A program made the translations under genes and the position numbers. A stretch of 64,000 nt of DNA from Actinobacteria bacterium HGW-Actinobacteria-2. GTDB lineage: Bacteria; Actinomycetota; Actinomycetes; Propionibacteriales; Propionibacteriaceae. Shown here piece by piece: positions 37,315 through 46,436 of the stretch (the stretch's first letter is position 1; every line of letters starts with the position of its first letter). The notes beneath the pieces were generated by a model. That model made no database searches. It was not told where the DNA came from and saw only the letters and a list, made by a program, of their open reading frames with translations. The DNA is taken from NCBI GenBank assembly GCA_002841335.1, contig PHEY01000001.1, positions 124,964 through 188,963 on the forward strand, written 5' to 3'.

Positions 37315-37889
37315 ACCGCGGCCGCGCCGAACAGGTTCGCCAACGCCTGGCCGCTACGTGCCGGACGTCCTGAGGGTGCCAGCACGATCCGGCGCTCTAC
37401 GCGCAGGTGGACCGCGGCGAACAGCTCTTCCAAGTCGACCAGGCTGGTGAAGCGAAGGTTGGGGCTGTCGTACCAGGAGTAGGGCAGGTCGCGCGACATC
37501 GGCATCCGTCCGCCCAACAGGCGCAACCGGTTGCGCAACAAGGCGAAGTTCGGCACCGAGACGATGAGTTGGTCGCCGATCCGGGCCATCTGCCGCAGCA
37601 CGTCGGCGGGACGACGCAGGGTCTGGATCGTGCGGGACAACACCACCACGTCGTAGGAGTGATCAGCGAAGTGGTCCAGCTCGGTGTCGATGTCGAGGTC
37701 GATGACCGGCACACCGCGTCCGATCGCCTCGATGATGGCGTCGTGGTCGATCTCGACACCGGTTCCGCGGCAGTCCCGGGCGGTGATCAGGTGTTCCAGC
37801 AACGCACCCGAGCCGCAGCCCAGGTCGAGGACTCGGGCCGAGTCGGGGATCAGCTCGGCCAGCAGTGCCAGTTCCGGTCGCAGACTCAT
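37296..37889 (-). CDS. metW: Methionine biosynthesis protein MetW
   Basis: A 197-residue Rossmann methyltransferase-like protein with the SAM-binding motif RVLDLGCGSGALLEHL. YDVVVLSRTIQTLRRP and SVPNFALLRNRLRLL are typical of MetW, which works with MetX homoserine acetyltransferase in some bacteria. ATG at 37889 overlaps the metX stop by 4 nt (ATGA), supporting a joint role. Confidence 0.93.
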   Translation of the reverse strand: MSLRPELALLAELIPDSARVLDLGCGSGALLEHLITARDCRGTGVEIDHDAIIEAIGRGVPVIDLDIDTELDHFADHSYDVVVLSRTIQTLRRPADVLRQMARIGDQLIVSVPNFALLRNRLRLLGGRMPMSRDLPYSWYDSPNLRFTSLVDLEELFAAVHLRVERRIVLAPSGRPARSGQALANLFGAAAVYVLRA

Positions 37890-39037
37890 CGCTGCACCTC
37901 CGTCAGCGCGCGATCCAGGAAGGCGCTGATGGTCGCGTGGTAGTCGGGCACGACCAGCAGGAAGGAGTCGTGGCCCCACGGCGAGGCGATCTCGCGGAAG
38001 GTCACCGGCTGCGCGGCCAGCTCCAGTCGGCGGGCGATTCGTCGGGAATGTTCGGTGCCAAAGCGCCAGTCGGTGTCGAAGGCCATCACCAGCCACTTCA
38101 CCGGATGGGCGGTGACCGCATCGAGGGCGTCGGGCGCGGCGAACGGATCGAAGTAGTCCATCACCCGTGACAGGTACAGGTAGCTCAGAGCGTCGAACCG
38201 TTCCAAGAAGACCTGGCCTTGGTGGTCGAGGTAGCTCTCCACGGCGAAGTCGATGCCGAAGCCGGGCACATTGTCGGCCTGGTGGGGTTGGCGTCCGAAC
38301 TTTTCGGTGAGTGCGTCTTCGGACAGGTAGGTGATGTGCGCCATCATCCGTGCGATCGCCAACCCGGCGTCCGGGTTGAGGCCCTGGGCGGCGTAGTCAC
38401 CCTCGGCGAAACCGGGGTCGTCCATGATCGCCCGGCGGGCGACCGCAGAGAAGGCGATGTTCTGCGCGGTGAGTCTGCTGGAGGCGGCGATCACGACCGC
38501 ATTGGCTACCTCGTCGGGGTAGCTCAAGCCCCAGTGCAGTACCTGCATTCCACCTAGTGAACCGCCGAAAGCTGCCAGCAGGCGGGTGATTCCGAGGTGG
38601 TGGATCAAGGCGCGGTGCACTTCGACGAGATCCGCGACGGTCAGCAGCGGGAAACTCAGCCCGTAGGGCGCATCGGTGGCCGGGTTGATCGAGGACGGCC
38701 CGGTGGTGCCCTGGCAGCCGCCGAGCAGATTGGCGCAGATGACGAACATCCGATCGGTGTCCAGCGGCTTGCCCGGACCGATCAGGTTGTCCCACCATCC
38801 CGGACGGGTGGCGCCGGGCAGGAAGCCGGCCGCGTGGGCGTCGCCGGTCAGCGCGTGACAGATGAACACCGCGTTGTCGCGGTCCGCCGACAGCGTGCCG
38901 TAAGTCTCGAAGGCGACGTCGATCGGGCCGAGGGTGTCGCCGTTGGCCAGGTGTAGAGGTTCGGACGCGGTGAACAGGCGGGCAGTCTGGCGCTCCACCT
39001 GGCCGACCGAACCCGGCGCCGGTGTGCTGGCACCCAT
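37886..39037 (-). CDS. metX: Homoserine O-acetyltransferase
   Basis: A 383-residue alpha/beta hydrolase. The nucleophile elbow is GGSLGGMQVLHWGLSYP (Ser), and the late Asp/His pair includes PWGHDSFLL. YETYGTLSADRDNAVFICHALTGDAHAAG is the MetX N-terminal block. It acetylates or succinylates homoserine at the start of methionine synthesis; the acyl donor cannot be decided by eye. The ATG follows GGGGAGG. Confidence 0.93.
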   Translation of the reverse strand: MGASTPAPGSVGQVERQTARLFTASEPLHLANGDTLGPIDVAFETYGTLSADRDNAVFICHALTGDAHAAGFLPGATRPGWWDNLIGPGKPLDTDRMFVICANLLGGCQGTTGPSSINPATDAPYGLSFPLLTVADLVEVHRALIHHLGITRLLAAFGGSLGGMQVLHWGLSYPDEVANAVVIAASSRLTAQNIAFSAVARRAIMDDPGFAEGDYAAQGLNPDAGLAIARMMAHITYLSEDALTEKFGRQPHQADNVPGFGIDFAVESYLDHQGQVFLERFDALSYLYLSRVMDYFDPFAAPDALDAVTAHPVKWLVMAFDTDWRFGTEHSRRIARRLELAAQPVTFREIASPWGHDSFLLVVPDYHATISAFLDRALTEVQR

Positions 39038-39132
39038 CGAATGACCTCCCCGAATCCGGTGCTCAGCATAGCCGGGCGGAGCCGACGGTTCGTCCGTGGG
39101 ACAATGGGCGGGCTCGGTGGAAAGGACAACGC

Positions 39133-39600
39133 ATGAGTGAGTTGAGCCAGCGGATTCAGGCCGACATGGTCGCCGCGATGAAGTCCGGGGACGATCTGAC
39201 GCGATCGACCCTGCGCATGGCCATTGCCGCGATCAAGAACGAGGAAGTGGCCGGCAAACAGGCTCGCGAACTCAGTGACGCTGATGTGGTCACGGTGCTG
39301 AACCGTGAGGTCGCCAAGCGCCGGGACTCCGCCGAGGCCTACACCGCGGGCAATCGGGCCGAGCTGGCTGCCAAGGAAGTCGCCGAGATCGAGGTGCTGC
39401 AGCGCTACCTCCCGGCGGCTCTCACCGAAGCCGAGCTGGACGAGATCGTCGCCGGTGCGCTGGCTCAGGTGACCGCTGAACTCGGCGAAGCACCGTCGAT
39501 GCGGCAGATGGGTCTGGTCATGAAGCTGGTGACCCCCGCGGTGGCCGGACGCGCCGACGGTGGCGCGGTGGCGGCGAAGGTACGGGCTGCCCTGAGCTGA
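39133..39600 (+). CDS. GatB/YqeY domain-containing protein
   Basis: A 155-residue helical YqeY protein, homologous to the tail domain of the GatB amidotransferase subunit. DMVAAMKSGDDLTRSTLRM, RRDSAEAYTAGNR and LQRYLPAALTEAELDEIV are family landmarks. It may bind tRNA; no enzymatic residues are evident. ATG at 39133 follows GGAAAGGA; the frame extends upstream but without support. Confidence 0.9.
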   Translation: MSELSQRIQADMVAAMKSGDDLTRSTLRMAIAAIKNEEVAGKQARELSDADVVTVLNREVAKRRDSAEAYTAGNRAELAAKEVAEIEVLQRYLPAALTEAELDEIVAGALAQVTAELGEAPSMRQMGLVMKLVTPAVAGRADGGAVAAKVRAALS

Positions 39601-39619
39601 CCACTCCGCAGTGGCACGG

Positions 39620-39638
39620 CACGGCATCGACTGCCGTG
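39620..39638. terminator. Possible hairpin after the YqeY gene
   Basis: CACGGCA-N5-TGCCGTG, a 7-bp stem 20 nt past the stop codon. It has no T-run. Confidence 0.3.
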
Positions 39639-39765
39639 ATCATCTGCCTGGATCGTCATGCAGGGGTATGAGCCGGGCCCGGAATGGGGCTACGCTACGT
39701 CCGGTGCGGCATCACCTGCCATCACCCACCCCCGCATTCTGATTCGAACTGAGCTGAGGATTGCC

Positions 39766-40551
39766 ATGAGCATGCGGGGGGTAGCCGGCTTCGCCGCGGC
39801 TGCCGTCTTCTGGGCGGCGTGCCTGGTGGGCCTGGCATTCGCGGCCGGTTCACTCGGAGTCGCTCTCACCGTCGCTCTGCTCGGACTGTGCGGGGCCGTG
39901 GGGCTGCTGATTCAAGCCACCCTGGTGAAACGCAAGCTCACCTGGCGGGTCAACTGGAGCTCGGTCGTGATCTGGGCGGCGCTGGGGGCGGTGATCGTCT
40001 GGGCCATCACCTTCGCGGTTTCCTGGGCGGGGGTCGCCGTTGGCGCCCTGACCGTCAGTTCCATTCCGCTCTTTCACAACGTCGTCGCTCAGATGCGGGG
40101 CAAATCGCCGGCGACCGGCCTCGGCGCGGTGAGTCTCCTGCTCGGCATCGGCGGTCTCGCACGCCAGTTCACCGAGCGGCTGCAGCACCCGGTCGCGGTC
40201 GAGTCCTCGATTCTCTCCGGCGCCATCGGCGGGTTCGTCTCCTTGTTGATGATCCCTGTGGCGCCGCCGGTCAATCCATCTCTGGCCGGGTTCGCGGCGG
40301 TGGTTGCCATCGCGCTGGGCGGAGGCTTCGTGATGCTGTTCGCCATGTCGCACGCTGCGGACTCCGTCCCGCGACGTCCGCTGGCCATCCTTCCGGGCGT
40401 GGGCACCGTGCTGTCGGTGATCGCCGGGGTGGTCATTCTGGGCGAGCGCCTCTCCGTGCCACAGGTGCTGGGGCTTGTGTTGATCCTGGCCGGATCAGGC
40501 TTGTTGTTGGGATTGGTGCCGCGCTGGTTCCCGGCATCTTGGCGCGCTTAG
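39766..40551 (+). CDS. DMT-superfamily-like (EamA-type) membrane protein
   Basis: A 261-residue protein, almost entirely hydrophobic, with 9-10 predicted helices. The final pair (VLSVIAGVVILGERLSVPQVLGLVLILAG) is typical of EamA drug/metabolite transporters, while the middle is divergent. The substrate is unknown. The ATG follows AGGA. A TACGCT at 39691-39696 is a possible -10 with a normal leader. Confidence 0.6.
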   Translation: MSMRGVAGFAAAAVFWAACLVGLAFAAGSLGVALTVALLGLCGAVGLLIQATLVKRKLTWRVNWSSVVIWAALGAVIVWAITFAVSWAGVAVGALTVSSIPLFHNVVAQMRGKSPATGLGAVSLLLGIGGLARQFTERLQHPVAVESSILSGAIGGFVSLLMIPVAPPVNPSLAGFAAVVAIALGGGFVMLFAMSHAADSVPRRPLAILPGVGTVLSVIAGVVILGERLSVPQVLGLVLILAGSGLLLGLVPRWFPASWRA

Positions 40552-40575
40552 CCTGCAGGACGCCCGGTCGCTGCT

Positions 40576-40581
40576 TAGGCT
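40576..40581 (+). promoter_or_regulatory. Leaderless-type -10 box of the AI-2E family gene
   Basis: TAGGCT, 6 nt, then ATG at 40588. Confidence 0.6.
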
Positions 40582-40587
40582 TCTGCC

Positions 40588-41769
40588 ATGCCGAAGGCCA
40601 CTCCCGCCAGCGCGACCGACACAGCTGCCGTCGCTGAACCGCCCGTCCGCAAGCGAGCTGCTCGCTCCCCCGCGGTACCGCCGCGTCCGGCACCTCTGCG
40701 GGTGATCACCGATCTTGCCCATCCGTTCCGCTGGGGTTTCACTGCGGCTGCCGGGGTCCTGGTCGCCATCGGCCTGGCCGGCGCGTTGGCGTCGTTGTCG
40801 ACGGTATTGGTCTGGTTCGGTATCGCGCTGTTCGTCGCCCTGGCGCTTGATCCGATCGTCAGTTGGCTGGAGGCGCGCCGATTGCGCCGCGGTCTGGCTA
40901 TCGCGTTGGTGTTCGCCGGTGTTGCGGTGGTCTTCGCCGGCCTGATCGCCTTGGTGGTGCCGGTCGCGGTCGTCCAGATCACCCAGTTCGCCGCAGCGGT
41001 GCCTGGCTACGTCTCCGACATTCAGAACGCCGAGTGGTTCAAGGCGATCGGGGAAACAACTGGCCAAGGAACCTGGTACCAGACTCTGCTCACGCAGATA
41101 CAGACCTGGCTGTCCAACCCAGCCAACCTGCTTGCCTTGGGTGGTGGCGCGCTGAGCATCGGCACCGGGGTGCTCGATTTCGCCTCGGGCAGCTTCGTGG
41201 TGTTGGTGCTCACCTTGTACTTCCTGGCCACGCTGAAGACCATCAAAAGTGCGTTGGTGCGGCTGGCGCCGGCCTACTCTCGGCCGCAACTGGCTGACTT
41301 CGCCGATCGGATGGCGGGTTCGGTCGGCAACTACGTCTCCGGAATGGTGATCCTGGCGACGTGCAACGCGGTCTTCTCCTTCATCGTGTTGACCCTGCTG
41401 GGGGTCCCGTTCGCCGCCTTGCTCGCGGTGGCGGCGCTGGTGCTGACGATGATTCCGATGATCGGTTCACCGGTGTTCTGGATACTGGCCACCGTGGTGT
41501 CGCTGTTCACGTCCGGCTGGGCCGCGCTGATCTGGACGGTGGCTTACAACGTCTACATCCAGATCGAGGCGTACGTGATGACGCCCAAGGTGATGAACAA
41601 GGCCGTGTCGATTCCCGGCCTGCTGGTGGTCATCGGTGCCGTGGTCGGTGCCACGCTCTTCGGCCTGTTGGGCGCTCTGGTCGCCGTGCCGGTGACGGCC
41701 TCTGTCTTGATGATCGTCGAGGAAGTGCTGCTGCCGCGCCAGGATGCACAGACCGAAGCCCCCGAGTGA
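40588..41769 (+). CDS. AI-2E/PerM family transporter
   Basis: A 393-residue membrane protein. A charged N-terminal tail (~45 residues) is followed by two helices, a soluble region, and a helix cluster with VLTLYFLATLKTIKSALVRL and PMIGSPVFWILATVVSLF typical of the family. Members export autoinducer-2 or act as Na+/H+ antiporters; the substrate here is unknown. The stop codon lies in the loop edge of a strong hairpin terminator. Confidence 0.88.
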   Translation: MPKATPASATDTAAVAEPPVRKRAARSPAVPPRPAPLRVITDLAHPFRWGFTAAAGVLVAIGLAGALASLSTVLVWFGIALFVALALDPIVSWLEARRLRRGLAIALVFAGVAVVFAGLIALVVPVAVVQITQFAAAVPGYVSDIQNAEWFKAIGETTGQGTWYQTLLTQIQTWLSNPANLLALGGGALSIGTGVLDFASGSFVVLVLTLYFLATLKTIKSALVRLAPAYSRPQLADFADRMAGSVGNYVSGMVILATCNAVFSFIVLTLLGVPFAALLAVAALVLTMIPMIGSPVFWILATVVSLFTSGWAALIWTVAYNVYIQIEAYVMTPKVMNKAVSIPGLLVVIGAVVGATLFGLLGALVAVPVTASVLMIVEEVLLPRQDAQTEAPE

Positions 41770-41789
41770 GAGTCTCTCGGGGGCTTCGG
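41753..41789. terminator. Bidirectional terminator between convergent genes
   Basis: CCGAAGCCCCCGAG-N9-CTCGGGGGCTTCGG, a perfect 14-bp stem. It encloses the stop codon of the AI-2E gene in its loop and sits 12 bp before the stop of the minus-strand gene ending at 41801. Confidence 0.75.
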
Positions 41790-41800
41790 CGTACGTGGAC

Positions 41801-42310
41801 TCAGGCTGCGGCGACCTCGTCGGCGCAGCAGTTCGCCGCTTCGTCGAGCGCGGTCTGAAGCTGAGCGACCGTACGGAAGCGGCGCAGCCGCACCCGCGGG
41901 TCAGCCGCGATGTGGGCCATCGCTGCCCGCAGGTACTCCCGACGCCACCGGAACAGCCAGACTCGCAGGTCGCGACGCTCGGTGGGATAGCGCAGAGCAC
42001 GGATCAGGCAGGTGAGCGGGCTGAAGTCGAGCACCCACACCTCGTCGGGGTTCCCGAGTCGCGGCTCGTCGATGTCGAACGGGCCGAGGTCGGCGTCCAG
42101 CACCCACTGGCGGTTGCCGGCGATGTGGGCTTGGACGTCCGCCCAGTGCGGCGCCGGCTGGGGACGACGGTCCACCGGCCAGAAGTGCTTGTCGATGTGG
42201 ATCAAGGGACGGGCGCAGATCTCGGCCAGTTGAGCAGCGGCGGAGGCATCGCCGACTCCCCCACGTCCGAGCACTACGATGCGGTCGGAAAGTTCACCAG
42301 ATTCAGGCAT
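41801..42310 (-). CDS. Adenylate-kinase-like / FlaR-type protein with degenerate P-loop
   Basis: A 169-residue protein. The segment VVLGRGGVGDASAAAQLAEI followed by PLIHIDKHFW aligns with small kinase-like proteins (topology-modulation FlaR type: GxGGxGKST ... IHLD). The Walker A lysine is Asp and the next residue Ala, so normal phosphate binding is unlikely. RYPTERRDLRVWLFRWRREYL resembles the lid region. Function is unknown and it may be a pseudo-kinase. It has a CATACT box 6 nt before the ATG. Confidence 0.6.
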   Translation of the reverse strand: MPESGELSDRIVVLGRGGVGDASAAAQLAEICARPLIHIDKHFWPVDRRPQPAPHWADVQAHIAGNRQWVLDADLGPFDIDEPRLGNPDEVWVLDFSPLTCLIRALRYPTERRDLRVWLFRWRREYLRAAMAHIAADPRVRLRRFRTVAQLQTALDEAANCCADEVAAA

Positions 42311-42373
42311 GCCACGAGTATGTCAAGACAAAGGCGTCCGCGGTAGAAGAATCGTTAAAGTCGTCGAGGAGTT

Positions 42374-43057
42374 TCAGCCCTCGAAGCGATAGCCGATGCC
42401 CGGCTCGGTGATGAAGTACAGCGGGTGGCTGGGGTGGGGTTCCAGCTTGCGTCGCAGCTGGGCGAAATAGACCCGCAAGTAGTTGGTTTCCTTCTCATAA
42501 CCCGGCCCCCAGACTTCGCTGAGCAGCTGGGCGGAGCTGACCAGGTTTCCCCGATGGCGCACCAGCACTTCGACCAGCTGCCACTCCGTCGGGGTCAAGC
42601 GGACGACGGCGCCGTCGCGCTCGGCGCGCTTGGCGGCCAGATCGAGCCGGAAAGCGGGCGTCTCGACCACGGCGGACTCGTGGCCATCGCTTTGTTCGAA
42701 GCGGCGTTGGGTCGCTCGGATTCTGGCGAGCAACTCGTCCATGCCGAACGGCTTGGTGACATAGTCGTCGGCGCCGGCGTCCAAGGCCTTGACCTTGTCA
42801 GCCTGGGAATCGCGGGCCGACAACACGATGATCGGCACACTGCTCCAGCCGCGGATGCCGGCGATCACCTCGCCACCGTCCAGATCGGGCAGCCCGAGGT
42901 CGACGATGACCAGATCGAGCCGACCGGCAGCTGCGATCCGCAAGGCCGCGGTGGCGGTGGCAGCGGTCTCCACCTCATAGCCGCGGGCGCGCAGGTTGAT
43001 GCTGAGGGCACGGCGCAGGCCGTCCTCGTCCTCAACGATGAGGATTCGCTGCATCAC
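42374..43057 (-). CDS. kdpE: KdpE-like response regulator
   Basis: A 227-residue OmpR-type regulator: receiver domain with phospho-acceptor D53 (LVIVDLGLPDLDG) and conserved K in the DYVTKPFGMDELLAR segment, then a winged-helix DNA-binding domain (TPTEWQLVEVLVRHRGNLV ... YLRVYFAQLRRKLE). KdpE proteins control potassium uptake genes. It overlaps the kinase gene by 26 bp and follows it in the operon. Confidence 0.9.
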   Translation of the reverse strand: MMQRILIVEDEDGLRRALSINLRARGYEVETAATATAALRIAAAGRLDLVIVDLGLPDLDGGEVIAGIRGWSSVPIIVLSARDSQADKVKALDAGADDYVTKPFGMDELLARIRATQRRFEQSDGHESAVVETPAFRLDLAAKRAERDGAVVRLTPTEWQLVEVLVRHRGNLVSSAQLLSEVWGPGYEKETNYLRVYFAQLRRKLEPHPSHPLYFITEPGIGYRFEG

Positions 43058-44426
43058 TCACCTCCACGCTCACTGTCATGGTCAGTCCTCCTCCGGGGGT
43101 GGCCGCGGGTGCAATGGTGCCACCCATCGCTTCGACGAAGCCGCGCGCGATCGCCAGGCCGAGGCCCACACCGCCGACGGCGCGATCAGAGAAGTGCTGG
43201 AAGGGCCGGAAGATCTCGGCCAGGCGATCCGGGCTGACACCGGGTCCGTGATCGATGACGGCGATCTCCACGCGTCTGCCGCGGGGGTAGGCCGCCACCA
43301 CGATCTGTCCACCGGACGGCTCGTAGCGATCTGCGTTGTCGACCAGATTGGCCATCACCCGTTCCAGGAGGCCCGGATCGGCCATCACCAGGGGAAGGTC
43401 GTCGGCGACCTCGAGGCGCACCCGCTGCGATCCGCGGCGGGCCGCGTCGGTGAGCACCTGGAGCACCGAGATCGGTTCAAGGCTGACCGACAGCACTCCG
43501 GCTTGGAGGCGGGACAGGTCGAGCAGATTGGCGATGATGGCGTCCAGGCGTCCCACGGCCGACTGAATCTCGTCCAGAAGTTCGTTGCGATCCTCGTCAC
43601 TGAGGGTGAAAGTGCGATCGCCCAAGGTGTCGGCCGAGGTGCGGATGGTGGCCAGTGGCGCCCGGATGTCGTGGCCGACCGCGGCAAGCAGGCTGGCTCG
43701 CAGCTCGTCGATACGGGCCAGTTCCTCGGCGCGGTTGGCCTGTTCGGCCAGGCGTTGGGAACGCCACAACCGTCCAGCGGTCGCGGCAAGAGCTTCCAAA
43801 GGCGCCAAGTCGGCACCGAGATGTTCGGGTCCGAGGATCGCCAGGTACATCCCGTCGCCAGCGCTGGCCCGCAACTCCTGACCGGTCTGCGGGCGTTGGC
43901 CGGTGGTGGCCACAGGGGTGTCGCGTTCGGTGAGCGCCGCCCAATCGGCGCCGTAGACGCGGCGCGCCTCGGTCAGCACTGCCGCTAAGGACGCCGGGTT
44001 CGAGGCGTCCTCCAGGCCGGCCAGCCATTCGGCGCGGGCTCGTGCCCGCTCGGCGCGCTCACGAGTGCGCGCGCCCATCTCGGTGATCAGCCCGACGAAG
44101 GCGGTGACCGCGAGGAAGACCACCAGGTCGACCAACTCCCCCGCACTGGCCACCACCAAGGTGCCGTAGGGCGGGGCGAAGAAGAAATTGGCTACCCCGA
44201 AGCTGACCAAGGCAGCGGTGAGGGCCGGCACCACCCCGCCCAGAACCGATGCGCTGACCGACACCAGAACGAAGATCAGCAGGATCGTGTCCAGTCCCAC
44301 CGTGCCGCGGATCGGCAGCAGTGCGACGGTCAGTGCCGGGGCGCCCAGCAGGGCCACCGCCATGCCGTACCAACGGCGGCGCTGAGACAGTCCTCTCGTC
44401 GCGGCGAGAGGACGCTCGTCGTCCAT
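43032..44426 (-). CDS. KdpD-like sensor histidine kinase, short form
   Basis: A 464-residue kinase with four N-terminal membrane helices (DUF4118, residues ~20-115), a GAF-like region, the dimerisation domain with phosphorylated His in AVGHDIRAPLATIRTSADTL, and an ATPase domain (ANLVDNADRY, DHGPGVS, GVGLGLAI). Full-length KdpD has a further ~400 N-terminal residues (KdpD sensor and USP domains) that are missing. ATG at 44426 is chosen; a GTG at 44438 is possible. It faces the K+ importer gene upstream on the same strand. Confidence 0.87.
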   Translation of the reverse strand: MDDERPLAATRGLSQRRRWYGMAVALLGAPALTVALLPIRGTVGLDTILLIFVLVSVSASVLGGVVPALTAALVSFGVANFFFAPPYGTLVVASAGELVDLVVFLAVTAFVGLITEMGARTRERAERARARAEWLAGLEDASNPASLAAVLTEARRVYGADWAALTERDTPVATTGQRPQTGQELRASAGDGMYLAILGPEHLGADLAPLEALAATAGRLWRSQRLAEQANRAEELARIDELRASLLAAVGHDIRAPLATIRTSADTLGDRTFTLSDEDRNELLDEIQSAVGRLDAIIANLLDLSRLQAGVLSVSLEPISVLQVLTDAARRGSQRVRLEVADDLPLVMADPGLLERVMANLVDNADRYEPSGGQIVVAAYPRGRRVEIAVIDHGPGVSPDRLAEIFRPFQHFSDRAVGGVGLGLAIARGFVEAMGGTIAPAATPGGGLTMTVSVEVSDAANPHR

Positions 44427-44465
44427 GCCTGAGCCCACCGAACTAGCCTGCCAGAATCACCCGGC

Positions 44466-46436
44466 TCACGGGCGTCCGGCGTCCACCGGCTCGCGGACCT
44501 CCGTCCCGTGCTCACCGGGATGCGGCAGCGCCCACGGCTGGGCGGACTTCAGGTGGTACGGCACCGAGGTGACCATGACGCCGGGCAGGTAGAGCAGGCG
44601 ACTCTTCAACCGGAAGGCGCTCTGGTTGTGCAGCACGGCCTCCCACCAGTGACCGACGACGTACTCGGGGATGAACACCTCGATCACATCGCGCGGGCCG
44701 ACCGGGATGGCCTGCAGGTAGTCCAGGACGGGGTCGATCAGGTCGCGGTACTCCGAGGTCACCATGGTCAGCGGGACCGGGATCTCGCGGTGAGCCCACT
44801 CGGCGACCAACTTGTGGGTGCGCTCGGTATGGGTGTCGACATGCAGCGCCGTGACCGTGCTGGGGTGGATCGCGCGGGCAAACGCCAGGGCCTTGAGCGC
44901 CGGCTCGTTGAGTTGGCTGATCAGCACCACGGCATGGATCCGGCTGGGCAGAGTGATTCCAGCGGTCTTGGGCGCCAGCTGGGCCGAGGTGCGCCGATAG
45001 TGGCGCTCCACCCGCAGCATCAAGAAGACCAGCAACGGGATCGCGATCACCACCAGGTAGGCGCCGTGGGTGAACTTGGTGATCAAGACGATCACCAGCA
45101 CCAGGGCGGTGGCGCTGGCACCGATGGTGTTGATCGCCGCTGAGATCACCGTCTTCGGCCTCCAGCCGTGTTGACGCGCCTCGCGGCGCCAGTAGACGAC
45201 CATTCCGGCCTGGCTGAGGGTGAACGAGACGAACACCCCGAGGATGTACAGCTGGATCAGCTTGGACACTGACCCGTCGAAGCCGACGATCAGTGCGGCG
45301 GCGATGCCGGCGAGGATCAAGATGCCGTTGCTGAACACCAGGCGATCACCGCGGCGGGCCAACTGCTTGGGCATGTAGCGGTCGTCGGCGAGGATCGACG
45401 ACAGCACCGGGAAGCCGTTGAAGGCGGTGTTGGCGGCCAGGATCAGGATCAGCGTGGTGAAGCCCTGGACGGCGAAGAAGCCGATGCTGTTGTTGCCGAA
45501 GGTGGCCGCCGACAGCTGGGCCAGGACGGTCCGCTGTTCGTAGCCTGGTGCGACGCCGGTGAGCTGATCGAGGCCGTCGGCGATGTGGATTCCGGCGATC
45601 GTGCTGAGTACGGAGATGCCCATCATCATCGCGATGCTCAGCCCGCCCATCATCATCAAGGTGACCGCGGCGTTGTGGGCCTTGGGGACGCGGAAGGTCG
45701 GCACGCCGTTGCTCACGGCCTCGACGCCGGTCAACGAGGTACAACCGGACGCGAAAGCCCGCAGCAACAGGATCAGCATGGCCGCGCCGGCGGGGTTGCC
45801 TGAGACGAAGCCCAGCTGGGCCGACTCCGCGACCGGCGGATGGCCGTTCGCCACGTTCCAGAACCCGACGATCAACAAGACGAAGACGCTCACCACGAAG
45901 CCGTAGGTCGGGATGGCGAACAGCGTCCCGGACTCCTTGACCCCGCGCAGGTTCATCACGGCCAGCCCGGCGACCAGCCCCACCGCGATCATCACCGAGT
46001 AGTCACCCAACCCCGGGAAGGCCGAGACCAGGTTCTCCACGCCGGAGGCCACCGAGACCGCCACGGTCATCACGTAGTCCACCAGCAGGGCAGCGGCAGC
46101 GATCAGCGACGGGAGTCGTCCCAGGTTCGCTCGGCTGACTGCGTACGCGCCGCCGCCGTCGGGGTAGGCGTGGCAGGTGGATCGGTAGCTCAAGGTCACG
46201 AGGGCGAGCAGGGCCACGACCACCAGCGCGATCCAGGGGGTGAGCAGGATGGCGGCCGCGCCACCCATGGCCAACACCAGCAGGATCTCCTGGGTGGCGT
46301 AGGCGTTGGAGGAGATCGGGTCGGAGCAGTAGACCGGGAGCGCGATCCGTTTGGGAAGCAGGGTCTCGTGCAGCTGCGTGGAGCGCATCGGGTTGCCCAC
46401 AAGAATGCGTTTGGGAATGCGAAGGTTGGTAACCAC
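44466..46436 (-). CDS. KimA-type potassium importer (APC superfamily)
   Basis: A 656-residue permease with about 12 membrane helices and a C-terminal cytosolic domain of ~150 residues. It closely resembles Bacillus KimA: VYCSDPISSNAYATQEI and LLVDYVMTVAVSVASG contain D39, D120, T124 and S128, matching the K+-site residues D36, D117, T121 and S125 of KimA as recalled. It is a K+/H+ symporter. It precedes the KdpDE-like genes on the same strand, which suggests the sensor pair controls it. No c-di-AMP riboswitch was recognised upstream. Confidence 0.82.
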   Translation of the reverse strand: MVTNLRIPKRILVGNPMRSTQLHETLLPKRIALPVYCSDPISSNAYATQEILLVLAMGGAAAILLTPWIALVVVALLALVTLSYRSTCHAYPDGGGAYAVSRANLGRLPSLIAAAALLVDYVMTVAVSVASGVENLVSAFPGLGDYSVMIAVGLVAGLAVMNLRGVKESGTLFAIPTYGFVVSVFVLLIVGFWNVANGHPPVAESAQLGFVSGNPAGAAMLILLLRAFASGCTSLTGVEAVSNGVPTFRVPKAHNAAVTLMMMGGLSIAMMMGISVLSTIAGIHIADGLDQLTGVAPGYEQRTVLAQLSAATFGNNSIGFFAVQGFTTLILILAANTAFNGFPVLSSILADDRYMPKQLARRGDRLVFSNGILILAGIAAALIVGFDGSVSKLIQLYILGVFVSFTLSQAGMVVYWRREARQHGWRPKTVISAAINTIGASATALVLVIVLITKFTHGAYLVVIAIPLLVFLMLRVERHYRRTSAQLAPKTAGITLPSRIHAVVLISQLNEPALKALAFARAIHPSTVTALHVDTHTERTHKLVAEWAHREIPVPLTMVTSEYRDLIDPVLDYLQAIPVGPRDVIEVFIPEYVVGHWWEAVLHNQSAFRLKSRLLYLPGVMVTSVPYHLKSAQPWALPHPGEHGTEVREPVDAGRP

